A DNA stretch of 64,000 bases from JACQXM01 sp964569425 (GCA_964569425.1 CAZMVD010000006.1:6686-70685), one strand, 5' to 3'. Shown: positions 38,826 through 48,416, counted from the stretch's first letter. Numbers and translations are program-made. Notes: generated by a model from the letters alone, not told the origin.

Positions 38826-38934
38826 GCGCGCCGCTCACAGGGTGCGCCACGCCGATTCGCGTGGCCGGGCGATTTCAGCGAGGCGCTGTTTCGATGGCCA
38901 TCCGGAGTTTGGCGCCTTTGGTGTCGTACGACGG

Positions 38935-39684
38935 TCACCATCCCACGGCGTACCAATCGCCGCCGAGCGGGCGGACAAAGGCGTATCCCTCGCCGACCGC
39001 GGGCGGATGAGCGCGGTGCTCGAAGCCGGCACATTGCACCCGATCACCAAGCGAGAAACTGTTGCGCACGCGAAAGGCGACGTTACCGTCCCCGTGTTCA
39101 AAGACGCGCTGCACCCGGTAGAGCCCGACCTGCCGCGACCCGGTGCGCCCGCTCACACTCGCCCCCTGGGCGCGAAACTCGCCGGCCATGCGATCCAACG
39201 CCGGACGACTGACGCGAAACCGCAGCTGCAGCGGCGCCTGCGTGGCCGCCAGAATGACTACGACCAGAACGCAGCCGGGCAGCCAGCACCAACCCGCGCG
39301 CGCGTGCGATCGTGCGGTCGGGGCGTCACGCCGGGCGCGCGTACGATCCAGCCACACCGCCCCAACGCGCACCGCGTAATCGGCGACCAGCGCCAAGAGA
39401 ATCCAGATGCCCGCGGCGACAATGGCGTATCCCGGGAATCCGGGCAGCGAAAGGTCGAACACGGCCCAGGCTGCCAACAGTAATGTGGCCACTTGAAACG
39501 AAAGCGATGGGGGGCGCGCCCGGCTGCGCCAAGTGCGATCTCCTGGCCGACGTGCATAGGTGGAACGGTCCGCCGGTTCAAATGACCGGCCGCACTCCGG
39601 GCAACGCGGCTCGGGAAACCCGCGAAGGGGATACGCGCATTGCAGGCAGTATCTTCCGCTCGGCGGCGGGTCTTCGATGTTCAT
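38935..39684 (-). CDS. Zinc-ribbon membrane protein
   Basis: About 249 residues. The N-terminus has a zinc ribbon CLQC...CPEC (residues 13-16 and 28-31), then two to three hydrophobic segments (about 63-90, 95-110, and 135-152) and a C-terminal extracytoplasmic domain. Similar ribbons of the form YCLxCxYxLxG...CPECG open many planctomycete membrane proteins, including the gene at 60772. ATG chosen at MNIEDP; MVQGP five codons earlier is an alternative. Unknown function. Confidence 0.72.
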   Translation of the reverse strand: MNIEDPPPSGRYCLQCAYPLRGFPEPRCPECGRSFEPADRSTYARRPGDRTWRSRARPPSLSFQVATLLLAAWAVFDLSLPGFPGYAIVAAGIWILLALVADYAVRVGAVWLDRTRARRDAPTARSHARAGWCWLPGCVLVVVILAATQAPLQLRFRVSRPALDRMAGEFRAQGASVSGRTGSRQVGLYRVQRVFEHGDGNVAFRVRNSFSLGDRVQCAGFEHRAHPPAVGEGYAFVRPLGGDWYAVGW

Positions 39685-40134
39685 GGGACCTTGAACCATA
39701 GTAACGAATAGAATCGGAGGAGTAGTAGATTCGGGGATTGGGAAAATGTACCGTTCATTCTGCTGCCATGGGCGCCTTGATGCGGGTTTGCGCGGATTTG
39801 ACGCTACAGATCCCGTCCCCATCTATCGTTACGAATTAGCCATGAACGCTATTTGCGGTTCCGCGGACACGCTTGAATCGTTAAACTGTCGCCGCACCAG
39901 AATGGGGCTAAAGACCGGAATTGTTGACTTGCCAGCCCGGGATTGTGCGATAACAACGATTGTTCGCGCGGGCAGGAGCTTATTTCGGGCGGTTTTTGCA
40001 CGCCGGCGACTTGTAGCCGCTTCGGAAGGAAATCGACCGATCATCATGGCCGAGGGAGAATCGGCGGCGGATTTCAGATACAATCGGGAAAGCGCCGCAG
40101 CGGCGCAGCGATCGACAGGCAGGATGACCACCAG
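39685..40134. other. Intergenic region
   Basis: About 450 bp between divergent genes, containing no supportable gene. The frame of the following signalling gene is open through part of it but lacks a signal for an earlier start. Promoters of both flanking genes are expected here. No strong hairpin or repeat is seen. Confidence 0.4.
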
Positions 40135-41817
40135 ATGCCCATGGCGGATTCGCAGGCGATGCATGTCTTAGTGCTTGGGCACGCGCCCGGCGCGGAAGCG
40201 CTGGAACGCTGGACCACGGAGCACGCGCACGTCGAACAAGTGGCGACGATGGAGGAAGCCCTGTGCGCACTTCGCAAGGGATCGTTCGACGTAGTCATCT
40301 GCCAGGCGTCGGAGATTCTGGCGCTACCAGCGTCGTCCTTCAGTCACGAAGCGGCCGTCATTCTCGACGGCGTTAACCAGGGAGTGGGTATTGTCGGCGA
40401 AAGCGGTGAATTGGAGTGGGCCAATCCACGCCTGTTGAGCCTGCCGACGGAGGTGCGCGCCCGGGTGTGCCGGTGTTGTGCCGAGACATTCCAGCGTGCC
40501 CAGGAGGAGGCGCGCAGTGGGACCAACGGCGTGCGCGGCCGACACTTCAGCCTGGTGGTGGAAGGCGACGGACATTATGAGATTACCGCCACACCGGTGA
40601 TGGACGTCCATCAGCGCATCACGCGCGTGGCGGCGGTGGTGTGGGAAACGACCGCGGCCGCCCGCTTGCAGGAGAAGCTGGACGCCATCGAGCGTGCGGG
40701 GCGCGAGCTGCTCAGTCTCGATCCCGATCAAATATCCCGCCTGGACGCTCACGAACGCCTTTCCCTCCTGGAACAGAAGGTTCTGCGTTGCACCCAGGAA
40801 TTCCTTCGCTTCGACAACTTCGAGATCCGCACGTTGCACAAGAAGACCGGTCAGTTGGAACTGGTGCTGGCGTCGGGAATGCCGACTCAGGTGCTCGAAG
40901 GAGAGATTTACGCACGGAAGGAGGGCAACGGCATTCGCGGTTACGTCGCCGCCGAAGGACGCAGCTACATCTGCCCGGACGCCACGCGCGATCCGCGCTT
41001 TGCTCCCGGCATCGACAACGCGCGTTCGTCGCTCACCATCCCCCTGCTGCTCCAGGACCAGGTCGTCGGCGTGGCCAATTTTGAAAGCACCCGATTGGCC
41101 GCTTTCAACGAGCACGACCGCCAGTTCGCCGAAATCTTCGGTCGATACATCGCCCTGTCGCTCAACGTCCTGCAACTGCTGGTGTGCGAACGGCGGACCA
41201 CCACCGGGCAGGTCGGGCGCAACGTGCTGGCCGAGATCACCGCGCCGGTGAACGACATTCTCACCGACGTGGAAGGTCTTCTCGAAGACTACATCGGTCA
41301 CGACGATCTGCGCCACCGTCTGCGCGGCCTGTCGGAGAACGCGGTGCGCATCCGTGATGCCATCAAGGAAATGACCTCGGCCAAACCCGGCGTGACCGGC
41401 GTGCGGCCTTCGGCGCCGCGGCAGCGCGATTCGCTGCTCGAGGGAAAGCGCGTGCTCATCGCCGACGACGAAGACCTCATCCGCGACACCGTCCGCGACG
41501 TGCTCACCGGGTATGGTTGTGCCGTCAGTACCGCGTCCGACGGTGCGGACGCCATCGCCCTGATCACTCAGGGGCCGTTCGACCTGGTGCTCAGCGACAT
41601 CCGCATGCCGCGCAAGAGCGGCTACGAGGTCTTCGCCGCGGCCAAGGAGGCCAACGCGGCCACTCCCGTCATCCTCACCACCGGCTTCGGTTATGACCCC
41701 AACCACTCCATCGTGCGGGCGCGGCGCGAGGGACTTGCGGCGGTGCTGTTCAAACCCTTCAAGGTCGATCAACTGCTCGACGAAATCCGCATGGCGCTCC
41801 GCTCGGTGGCAAGCTAA
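40135..41817 (+). CDS. PAS/GAF signalling protein with C-terminal receiver
   Basis: About 560 residues. N-terminal receiver-like fold without its Asp (1-60), a PAS-like segment (AVILDGVNQGVGIVG..., about 75-190), a GAF domain (about 220-350) with EGNGIRGYVAAEGRSYICPDATRDPRF, a helical pair resembling a DHp dimerisation domain without its His, and a complete receiver at 438-555: ADDED, phospho-acceptor Asp488 in LSDIRMP, Thr in ILTTG and Lys in FKPF. No ATPase domain is present, so it is not a kinase; it probably receives phosphate from another kinase. AGGATG lies before the chosen ATG. Confidence 0.85.
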   Translation: MPMADSQAMHVLVLGHAPGAEALERWTTEHAHVEQVATMEEALCALRKGSFDVVICQASEILALPASSFSHEAAVILDGVNQGVGIVGESGELEWANPRLLSLPTEVRARVCRCCAETFQRAQEEARSGTNGVRGRHFSLVVEGDGHYEITATPVMDVHQRITRVAAVVWETTAAARLQEKLDAIERAGRELLSLDPDQISRLDAHERLSLLEQKVLRCTQEFLRFDNFEIRTLHKKTGQLELVLASGMPTQVLEGEIYARKEGNGIRGYVAAEGRSYICPDATRDPRFAPGIDNARSSLTIPLLLQDQVVGVANFESTRLAAFNEHDRQFAEIFGRYIALSLNVLQLLVCERRTTTGQVGRNVLAEITAPVNDILTDVEGLLEDYIGHDDLRHRLRGLSENAVRIRDAIKEMTSAKPGVTGVRPSAPRQRDSLLEGKRVLIADDEDLIRDTVRDVLTGYGCAVSTASDGADAIALITQGPFDLVLSDIRMPRKSGYEVFAAAKEANAATPVILTTGFGYDPNHSIVRARREGLAAVLFKPFKVDQLLDEIRMALRSVAS

Positions 41818-42061
41818 TCCTCGCTTCGTGCCTCAGTCGGTTTAGATTCCTGCGCAACAATTCGGCAACATTTCACCGCAATGGGCGGCGGGCGCGGCTG
41901 GCGGACGCCCAGCGGTCCTGCGGCAACCGGGGCATCGACAAACCCCGCGGATCATCGGCCCCTTCCCTGCTGACAGGCATCGCCCTTTCCTTGCGTCTGT
42001 TTTTCCGCGTTGCTAGATTCCGCCCGGGAATTGTCCGGAACCATTGAGGAGTTCGCCAAGC

Positions 42062-43060
42062 ATGACGACAACCTACACCGATGTGCGCGCCGTGGCCGCG
42101 CAGGCCGAGGAGCGCAGCGCACCCTTTCGCCGTTTGCTCGATCAGATGCACCGTGTGATTGTGGGGCAGGATGTCCTGCTTCATCGCATGTTCGTTGGTC
42201 TGTTGTCCAACGGGCACCTGCTTATCGAGGGCGTGCCCGGTCTGGCCAAGACCACGGCGGTGTCCTGCCTCGCGCGCGGCATTCGCACGCGCTTCCAGCG
42301 GTTGCAGTTCACGCCCGACCTGCTTCCTGCTGACCTGATCGGCACGCTCATCTACCGCCCCAACGACGGCACCTTTGCGGTGCAGAAGGGGCCGATTTTC
42401 GCCAACCTGATCCTGGCCGACGAAATCAACCGCGCCCCCGCCAAGGTACAGTCCGCCCTGCTGGAAGCCATGCAGGAGCGGCAGGTCACGATCGGGAAGG
42501 AGAGCTTCCCCCTCGACGACCCCTTTTTGGTGCTCGCCACCCAGAACCCTATCGAACAGGAAGGCACTTATCCACTGCCCGAGGCCCAGGTGGATCGCTT
42601 TATGCTCAAGGTGATTGTGGGCTACCCGTCCAAGGCCGAGGAGCGCGCCATCCTCGATCGCATGGCCTCCACCGCGCCGGACCTGGCCATCGAGCCGGTG
42701 ATGGAGCCGCAGGACATCGCCGCGGCGCGCCGCGTGGTGGATGACATCTACGTGGATGACAAGGTCAAGGACTACATCGTGGACCTGACCTTTGCCACGC
42801 GCGACCCCAACGCTTACGGACTGAGGATCGCCGAATGGATTCAATACGGCGCCTCGCCCCGCGCCACCTTGGCGCTCACGCTCGGTGCCAAGGCGACCGC
42901 GTTCCTGGCCGGCCGCGGCTACGTTACGCCACAAGACGTCAAGACCATCGCTCCCGAAGTGCTCCGCCACCGCATCATCATCACCTACGAAGCCGAGGCC
43001 GAGGAGAAGACCAGCGAAGACGTGGTGCGCGCGGTGCTGGAGCAGGTGGCGGTGCCGTAG
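42062..43060 (+). CDS. MoxR-family AAA ATPase
   Basis: About 332 residues. Walker A GVPGLAKT (57-64), Walker B LILADEINRAP (Asp120-Glu121), sensor ATQNPIEQEGTYPLPEAQVDRF and an Arg-rich lid mark the MoxR subfamily of AAA+ ATPases. These work as chaperones that load metal or cofactor on, or mature, von Willebrand-factor-A proteins such as DUF58. A weak GAGGAG lies before the ATG; an ATG 6 codons earlier is possible. The expected DUF58 partner is downstream but separated by an inserted four-helix-bundle gene. Confidence 0.96.
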   Translation: MTTTYTDVRAVAAQAEERSAPFRRLLDQMHRVIVGQDVLLHRMFVGLLSNGHLLIEGVPGLAKTTAVSCLARGIRTRFQRLQFTPDLLPADLIGTLIYRPNDGTFAVQKGPIFANLILADEINRAPAKVQSALLEAMQERQVTIGKESFPLDDPFLVLATQNPIEQEGTYPLPEAQVDRFMLKVIVGYPSKAEERAILDRMASTAPDLAIEPVMEPQDIAAARRVVDDIYVDDKVKDYIVDLTFATRDPNAYGLRIAEWIQYGASPRATLALTLGAKATAFLAGRGYVTPQDVKTIAPEVLRHRIIITYEAEAEEKTSEDVVRAVLEQVAVP

Positions 43061-43066
43061 AAAGCT

Positions 43067-43093
43067 GAAACGCCGAAAGCCGAAACGCCGAAA
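43067..43093. repeat. Left inverted repeat of four-helix-bundle element
   Basis: 27-bp array built of GAAACGCC/GAAAGCC units, 6 bp after the MoxR stop codon. It matches the reverse complement of 43799-43825 at 25 of 27 positions, and contains 20 bp (43067-43086) identical to the reverse complement of 43783-43802. Confidence 0.85.
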
Positions 43094-43160
43094 AACAGGG
43101 GCAGCGACACGAATGGCCCGGGGGCCGTAGACGAGACCGCTCAAAGGGAGAAAGAGGGGT

Positions 43161-43526
43161 ATGCCGAGACTTACCGGAGACCTCAAGGAGCGTGCGCTGC
43201 AATTCGGCGTAGATATACTCGAATTGGTGACCCGGCTCCCGAACGACACGAGGGGCTGGGTGGTGGCCAAGCAGATGGCACGCTCGGCGACCTCCGTGGG
43301 GGCGAACATCTGGGAGGCTGATTATGCATACTCGGAAACCGATTTCGCGCATCGCCTGAATATCGCCCGAAAGGAGGCGGGAGAGACCATGTACTGGATC
43401 GAAATCTGTCGCCGTGCAGGACTGTTGACCGCCGATGCGACCGCTGGACTTTCCGCCGAGACCGATGAATTGCTTCGCATCCTCGGCACGATCGTGAAGC
43501 GCACCCAGGACCGTGTGAAGAAATGA
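43161..43526 (+). CDS. Four-helix-bundle protein (S23/IVP family)
   Basis: 121 residues, four predicted helices. It carries the family pattern: LKERALQFGVDILELVTRLP, then QMARSATSVGANIWEADYA, then AHRLNIARKEAGETMYWIEI. This family (TIGR02436-like) is known from 23S rRNA intervening sequences and, as Avd, from diversity-generating retroelements; as an orphan its role is unknown, though it is likely a basic nucleic-acid-binding pentamer or dimer. GAGAAAGAGGGG lies before the ATG. It stands alone in an inverted-repeat-bounded 759-bp unit between moxR and DUF58 genes, which usually adjoin. No reverse transcriptase is present. Confidence 0.9.
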   Translation: MPRLTGDLKERALQFGVDILELVTRLPNDTRGWVVAKQMARSATSVGANIWEADYAYSETDFAHRLNIARKEAGETMYWIEICRRAGLLTADATAGLSAETDELLRILGTIVKRTQDRVKK

Positions 43527-43798
43527 GAGAGATTCAGTTGAAAGCCAGAGTGGACAACACCGACTGCATAGTCCGTTGGTTTGTTGCGGGCAATCGTTAC
43601 GAAGTCGCGGAGCGACACGCAACCCGAATACCTGGACAAATGACAATGGGCGGCACTTTCCAATACATTTCCGGCGATTTCCGGTCATCGACTAGGCCGT
43701 CCTGTGGTTCTCCCAGCGCCTGGGTCACGCCCAACGTAGACCCGTCCCTGCGCTATTGGAGCGCCATTCCCAATTGGACGCTGTTTCGGCTTTCGGCG

Positions 43799-43825
43799 TT
43801 TCGGCGTTTCGGCTATTGGCGTTTC
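43799..43825. repeat. Right inverted repeat of four-helix-bundle element
   Basis: TTTCGGC/GTTTCGGC/GGCGTTTC array, 5 bp before the DUF58 ATG. With 43067-43093 it forms a terminal inverted repeat (25/27), and its array begins earlier at 43783. The 270 bp between the four-helix gene and this repeat hold no gene. Confidence 0.85.
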
Positions 43826-43830
43826 TCCCC

Positions 43831-44706
43831 ATGATACCCAAAGACGTTCTCAAGAAGGTGCGCCAGATTCAGATCCGCACGCGGCGGACGGTGAACGATC
43901 TGCTCGCCGGGCAGTACCACTCCGCCTTTCGCGGGCGGGGCATGGAGTTCGAGGAGGTCAGCCCCTACCAGTTCGGCGACGACGTGCGCCTGATCGACTG
44001 GAACGTCTCGGCACGTTACGGCGAGCCGTTCATTAAGAAGTTTCGCGAGGAGCGCGAGCTGACCGTCATGCTGGTCGTCGATGCCAGCCCTTCGTCACTG
44101 TTCGGCAGCGTCCGGCAGTTCAAGCTCGACTACGCCGCGGAGCTGTGCGCCGTGCTCGCCTTTTCCGCCGTGCGCAGCAACGACAAGGTCGGGCTGATCC
44201 TGTTCAGCGACGAGGTGGAGCAATACGTCCCCGCCAAGAAGGGGACCCGCCACGTACTGCGCATCATTCGCGAGCTGCTCTACCACCAGCCGCGCGGCCG
44301 GGGCACCGACATCCCCGCCGCACTGGGGTTTCTTAACCGCGTCACCCTGCGCAAGAACGTGTGCTTTCTGGTGAGTGATTTTCTTGCCGTGGGCATCGAG
44401 CCGGCGCTGCGCATCGCGCGCCGGCGTCACGACCTGATCCCGGTCATCGTCAGCGACCCGCGCGAGCACCAGTTGCCCGACGTGGGGTTCATCGAACTGC
44501 AGGACGCAGAAACCGGCGCCACCACCCTGCTGGACACGCGTCATCGCGCCGTGCGCGAAGCCTACGCCGCGGAAATCGCCCGCCGCCGTGCCCAACGCGA
44601 ATCGTTGTTTCGTCGAATCGACGCCCCCACAGTGGAGGTGCGAACGGACTGTTCCTACGTGGATCCGCTGGTTCGATTCTTCCACCGCCGTGAGCTGCGC
44701 CGTTGA
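43831..44706 (+). CDS. DUF58 domain protein with vWA-like MIDAS motif
   Basis: About 291 residues. The DUF58 core has the typical opening RGRGMEFEEVSPYQFGDDVRLIDWNVSARYGEP, then DASPSS (D84, S86, S88), a MIDAS metal site, and REERELTVMLVV. DUF58 proteins are partners of MoxR ATPases in membrane or envelope complexes, and the partner gene lies upstream. The ATG was chosen because the longer frame reads into the TTTCGGC repeat. It is convergent with the amidohydrolase gene. Confidence 0.95.
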   Translation: MIPKDVLKKVRQIQIRTRRTVNDLLAGQYHSAFRGRGMEFEEVSPYQFGDDVRLIDWNVSARYGEPFIKKFREERELTVMLVVDASPSSLFGSVRQFKLDYAAELCAVLAFSAVRSNDKVGLILFSDEVEQYVPAKKGTRHVLRIIRELLYHQPRGRGTDIPAALGFLNRVTLRKNVCFLVSDFLAVGIEPALRIARRRHDLIPVIVSDPREHQLPDVGFIELQDAETGATTLLDTRHRAVREAYAAEIARRRAQRESLFRRIDAPTVEVRTDCSYVDPLVRFFHRRELRR

Positions 44707-44751
44707 ACCCGGCCGGCCACAAGCGATGACCGGTCCCCGCCGGCGCCTCGT

Positions 44752-46593
44752 TCAATTTCTCTTGTACACCACCTGTCCGCCAAAAATCGTCTGCCAGGCG
44801 GTGACGTCTTTCAGTCGGTCCCGGGGAATGGTCAGCGGATCTTCGGCCAGGATGACCAGATCCGCCACCTTGCCCGCGGCGATGGTGCCCAGCGTGTCCC
44901 CGCGACCCACGGCGCGAGCGGGGTTCACCGTATAGCAGCGCAGCGCCTCCTCCACATTGATGGCGCTCGATGCCAACCATACGTCACCGGCCAGCGTCCG
45001 CGAGTTGACCGCGGCGTCGATCCCCGCGAACGGGTTGAGCGTGACCACCGGCCAGTCGCTGCCGAAGCAAAGCAACGCCCCCGCGTCCAGCAGTTCCCGA
45101 AAGGCGTATGAGCCCTGCAGCCGATCGCTGCCCAGCGCCTTTTCAGCGTAGCGCCCGTCGTCGGCCTTGTGATAGGGCTGCATCGACGGCACCACACCCA
45201 GGGCGGCAAAACGCGGAATATCCTCCACCAGCAGGTGTTGGGCGTGCTCGATGCGATGCAGTGTGTCTTTCCGCTCCCCGGACTCGCGTGCCGCTGCATA
45301 AGCGTTCAGCAGCAGGTGATTGGCCTGATCGCCGATGGCGTGCATCGCCACCTGCCAGCCTCGTTCGTGCGCTTCGCGAATGTTCGAGCCAAACGACTCG
45401 GACGACGCGAACGCCGTCAACTGCCCCCGCGGATAGACCGTGGCCGGCGTCGCATCGGCAAACGGTTCGCGCATATAGGCCGTGCGGCTGCCCAGCGATC
45501 CGTCCATGTACGCCTTGAACCCCGCAATCCGCACCAGCCCTTGCGCGTCGGCGCCGGCGCGGGCACGAAGCAACTCGAAACTGCGGTTGTTGTTCTCGAT
45601 CAGCTCGTAGTAGTTTTTCCAGTCATCGACTTGCAGATAGCTGGTGATGCGCAGCTTGAGCTTTTTGTGCGCGTAGACCATCAGGAACGTGTTGATGTCA
45701 TCCAGCGTGCTCATGTCGTGCACCGACGTCACCCCCAGCGAATGCGCATGGCGCACGGCGCGGTGCAGCGCCGCCAACCGTTCCTCCACCGGCGCCGGCG
45801 GAATGCGCGCGCTCACCAGTTCCATGGCCGATTCTTTGAGCACGCCGGTCGGCGCGCGCGTTTTCGGGTCGCGTTCGATCTCCCCCCCCACCGGGTCCTT
45901 GGGCCCTTCGGCGTCGATCCCCGCCAGCTTCAGCGCCGCGGAGTTGACCAGTGCCTGGTGTCCGTCCATGCGGGTCAGGAACGCGGGTGTGTCGGCGGTG
46001 ATGGGGTCCAGCCAGTTTCGATGCGGCGGCTCCGGCTTCTCCCAGCTCTCCACGCTCCAGCGTCCGCCGAGAATCCACTGACCGGGCAACTTGGTCTTGG
46101 CGTCCGCTTCTATCGCCCGCAGGAATTCCTCCTTGTTCTTCGCCTCGCGCAGGTTGAGCCGCGACAGTTGAAACCCGCCGGAAACCAGGTGCGTGTGGCT
46201 GTCGGTGATACCGGGAATCACGCGCCGGCCGCCCGCGTCGATCACCGTCGTGCCCGGGCCGATATGCCGGCGAATCGTTTCGTCGTCGCCCACACCCACG
46301 ATCAACGCGCCCGCCACCGCGATGGCCGTCGGTTCGCGTCGTGGGTCCGACGCTTCTTTTGCCGTGTTGGCCGCTTCTCCATCGGCCGGGCCGCGTTCCT
46401 TGACGACGCCGGCGGCGCCGGTCCAGACTTTGGCGTTCACGATCACGAGGTCGGCGGGGCGCAATTGTCCGCCACCCTCGTCCGGCTGCGCCAGCGCACA
46501 GGGCGCCACGGTCAGCCAAACAGCGACCGCGGTCCGGCAAGACAGCAGGAAACGCGAAGCCTGGTTGTGGCAACTGGACGTCGAGAACATCAT
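44752..46593 (-). CDS. Exported amidohydrolase (YtcJ-like)
   Basis: About 613 residues. Signal peptide through ALA at about residue 35, then the urease-superfamily amidohydrolase fold: a leading PADLVIVNAKVWTG strand, the metal motif DSHTHLVSGG, later HAIGDQ, HRIEHAQ and CFGSDWPVVTLNPFAGI metal-ligand strands, and a final beta-sandwich ending with VVYKRN. This is the Amidohydro_3/YtcJ group, whose substrates are mostly unknown N-acyl or amide compounds. Start at the tandem ATG before the signal peptide. It is divergent from the zinc-ribbon protein and pyrC. Confidence 0.93.
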   Translation of the reverse strand: MMFSTSSCHNQASRFLLSCRTAVAVWLTVAPCALAQPDEGGGQLRPADLVIVNAKVWTGAAGVVKERGPADGEAANTAKEASDPRREPTAIAVAGALIVGVGDDETIRRHIGPGTTVIDAGGRRVIPGITDSHTHLVSGGFQLSRLNLREAKNKEEFLRAIEADAKTKLPGQWILGGRWSVESWEKPEPPHRNWLDPITADTPAFLTRMDGHQALVNSAALKLAGIDAEGPKDPVGGEIERDPKTRAPTGVLKESAMELVSARIPPAPVEERLAALHRAVRHAHSLGVTSVHDMSTLDDINTFLMVYAHKKLKLRITSYLQVDDWKNYYELIENNNRSFELLRARAGADAQGLVRIAGFKAYMDGSLGSRTAYMREPFADATPATVYPRGQLTAFASSESFGSNIREAHERGWQVAMHAIGDQANHLLLNAYAAARESGERKDTLHRIEHAQHLLVEDIPRFAALGVVPSMQPYHKADDGRYAEKALGSDRLQGSYAFRELLDAGALLCFGSDWPVVTLNPFAGIDAAVNSRTLAGDVWLASSAINVEEALRCYTVNPARAVGRGDTLGTIAAGKVADLVILAEDPLTIPRDRLKDVTAWQTIFGGQVVYKRN

Positions 46594-46736
46594 GGTGAAG
46601 GCGCTCCCGAAAAGAATGGGCAAGAATCTTCCATCAGGGCCGTGAATGCACAACCCGGCCTCGCGCCATATACTAGCAACGGTCCTAGTCTTGGGAAACG
46701 CCGCTGCGCGCCGCGGACTTGAGGAGCTTGCATGTG

Positions 46737-47000
46737 ATGGAACGCGATCGAATCGAGTCGACACCGATCAACGACGTGAGAGAGTTACCGCCGGGCGCAG
46801 GGCTGAAGTGGGGCGGGCCTGCGTGCCCGTTGCCGACTGAGCAGGATATCTGCCCGCGCTGCGCGCGGGTCGCGTTGCGTCCGGCGCACTGCAAGCTGAT
46901 TTGCGACGGCTGCGGCTACGTGGAAAGCTGCGAAGATATCCTACCCCACTACGCCGCGGGCCCGGGCGACTCCGACGGCCCGCTGTTTGTCTCGCCCTGA
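46737..47000 (+). CDS. Small zinc-ribbon protein
   Basis: About 87 residues with two CxxC pairs (CPRC ... CDGC) spaced for a zinc ribbon in ICPRCARVALRPAHCKLICDGCGYVE. It stands 7 bp before pyrC and is probably co-transcribed. Family and function are not recognised; a regulatory or adaptor role is only inferred. The start is the ATG (MERDRIE), with an alternative six codons upstream. Confidence 0.65.
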   Translation: MERDRIESTPINDVRELPPGAGLKWGGPACPLPTEQDICPRCARVALRPAHCKLICDGCGYVESCEDILPHYAAGPGDSDGPLFVSP

Positions 47001-47007
47001 GGTCACC

Positions 47008-48327
47008 ATGCCCGTACCGATCATCGAGGACCATAGCGCCCTGCTCATCCGCGGCGGACGTTTGATCGACCCCGCCGGGGGGCGCGACGAAATCGTCGAT
47101 GTCGCCGTCGTGGACGGCCGCATCGCCGAATCCGCCCCGGCGAACGCGCACGTGATCGCAGCCGACGGATGGCTGGTGTGCCCCGGCGTTCGCGACATTC
47201 ACGTGCACCTGCGCGAGCCCGGCCAGGCGCACAAGGAAACAATAGCCAGCGGAACCGCGGCCGCCGCGGCCGGCGGCTTCACGTATGTGGCCTGCATGCC
47301 CAACACCTCGCCGCCGATCGATCAGCCGGACGTGGTCCGCTGGATACTCGACGAAGCCCGCCGCCACGATCTTTGCGCCGTGGGTGTGGTCGCCGCCATC
47401 ACCCGCGGGCGCGGCGGCCGGGAACTGACCGATTTTACCGCCCTGCAGCAGGCGGGTGCCGTCGCCTTCAGCGATGATGGCACCGGCGTGGAAGACGATG
47501 ATGTGATGCGCGCCGCCTTCGAATCGGCCGCGCGGCTGGGCGCTGTGCTCGTCCAGCATTGCGAATATCGCCACATTTCTGCGGGCGGTGTCATGCACCT
47601 CGGCGAAGTCTCGCGCCTCCTCGGCCTGCCGGGACTCGACCCGCGTTCCGAAGAGGCGATGATCGAACGCGATATCGACCTGTGCCGCCGCACCGGGGGG
47701 CGCTACCACGTGGCGCACATCTCCACTGCCAAGGCCGTCGAGATGGTCCGCCGCGCCAAGGCCGAAGGGCTCCCGGTCACCGCGGAAGTGTGCACCCACC
47801 ATTTGCTCCTGACCGACGAAGCCTGCGCCGCCGCTGACCCCAATACCAAGATGCACCCGCCGCTTCGTCCCCAGCCCGATGTGGATGCCTGCCGCCACGG
47901 CCTGCTCGACGGCACCATCGACTGCATCGTCACCGATCATGCGCCCCACGCCGCCGCGGAGAAGGCGGCGGGGTTTCGGAAAGCGCCGGCGGGAATCGTA
48001 GGGCTGGAAACCGCAGTGGGCGTCGCTGCCGCGGCCATGGTAACGACCGGGCTGGCCGACTGGCCGCAACTCGTCCATTGGTTCACGGCGGGCGCGGTGC
48101 GCGTGCTCGGGGGTGAACCACCGAGCCTGGCGATCGGCCGCGCTGCGGAAATCACGCTGATCGATCCGCACGGCGCCTGGGTTGTCGTGCCGGATCGCTT
48201 CGCTTCACTCGGTCGCAACACACCCTTCGCCGGCCTCACTCTGCCGGCGCGCGCCCGGGGCACGATCCGCGCCCGGCGTCTCATTCAATGCAACATCGTT
48301 GCTCACGAAACCCAGGAACGCCGATAG
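47008..48327 (+). CDS. pyrC: Dihydroorotase
   Basis: About 439 residues. Catalyses the reversible cyclisation of N-carbamoyl-aspartate to dihydroorotate, third step of pyrimidine synthesis. The zinc ligands of class I DHOase are all present: HVH (65, 67) in HVHLREPGQ, Asp156 in SDDG, His184 in VQHCE, His237 in HVAHIST and Asp310 in TDHAPH. The final RNTPFAGLTLPARARGT is the usual C-terminal strand. ATG was chosen over an upstream TTG. No other pyr gene is adjacent; pyrD lies about 11 kb away. Its last 20 codons recur in part downstream of the HEPN cassette. Confidence 0.97.
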   Translation: MPVPIIEDHSALLIRGGRLIDPAGGRDEIVDVAVVDGRIAESAPANAHVIAADGWLVCPGVRDIHVHLREPGQAHKETIASGTAAAAAGGFTYVACMPNTSPPIDQPDVVRWILDEARRHDLCAVGVVAAITRGRGGRELTDFTALQQAGAVAFSDDGTGVEDDDVMRAAFESAARLGAVLVQHCEYRHISAGGVMHLGEVSRLLGLPGLDPRSEEAMIERDIDLCRRTGGRYHVAHISTAKAVEMVRRAKAEGLPVTAEVCTHHLLLTDEACAAADPNTKMHPPLRPQPDVDACRHGLLDGTIDCIVTDHAPHAAAEKAAGFRKAPAGIVGLETAVGVAAAAMVTTGLADWPQLVHWFTAGAVRVLGGEPPSLAIGRAAEITLIDPHGAWVVVPDRFASLGRNTPFAGLTLPARARGTIRARRLIQCNIVAHETQERR

Positions 48328-48416
48328 CCGCGCGCTGAACCGTCAAACCTCCTAAAAACCAGGATCGCGGCGGCCATCTGCCGCAGCGTTTGGTTTGGCT
48401 TTCGGGCCCGCCAAGT

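Noticed and set aside
43161..43526. Diversity-generating retroelement, because the four-helix protein resembles Avd
   Set aside because: No reverse transcriptase, template repeat or variable repeat is found within the window.
45169..46722. 517-codon plus-strand frame opposite the amidohydrolase
   Set aside because: It overlaps the full amidohydrolase with metal-ligand motifs and shows Arg/His/Gln-rich shadow composition.
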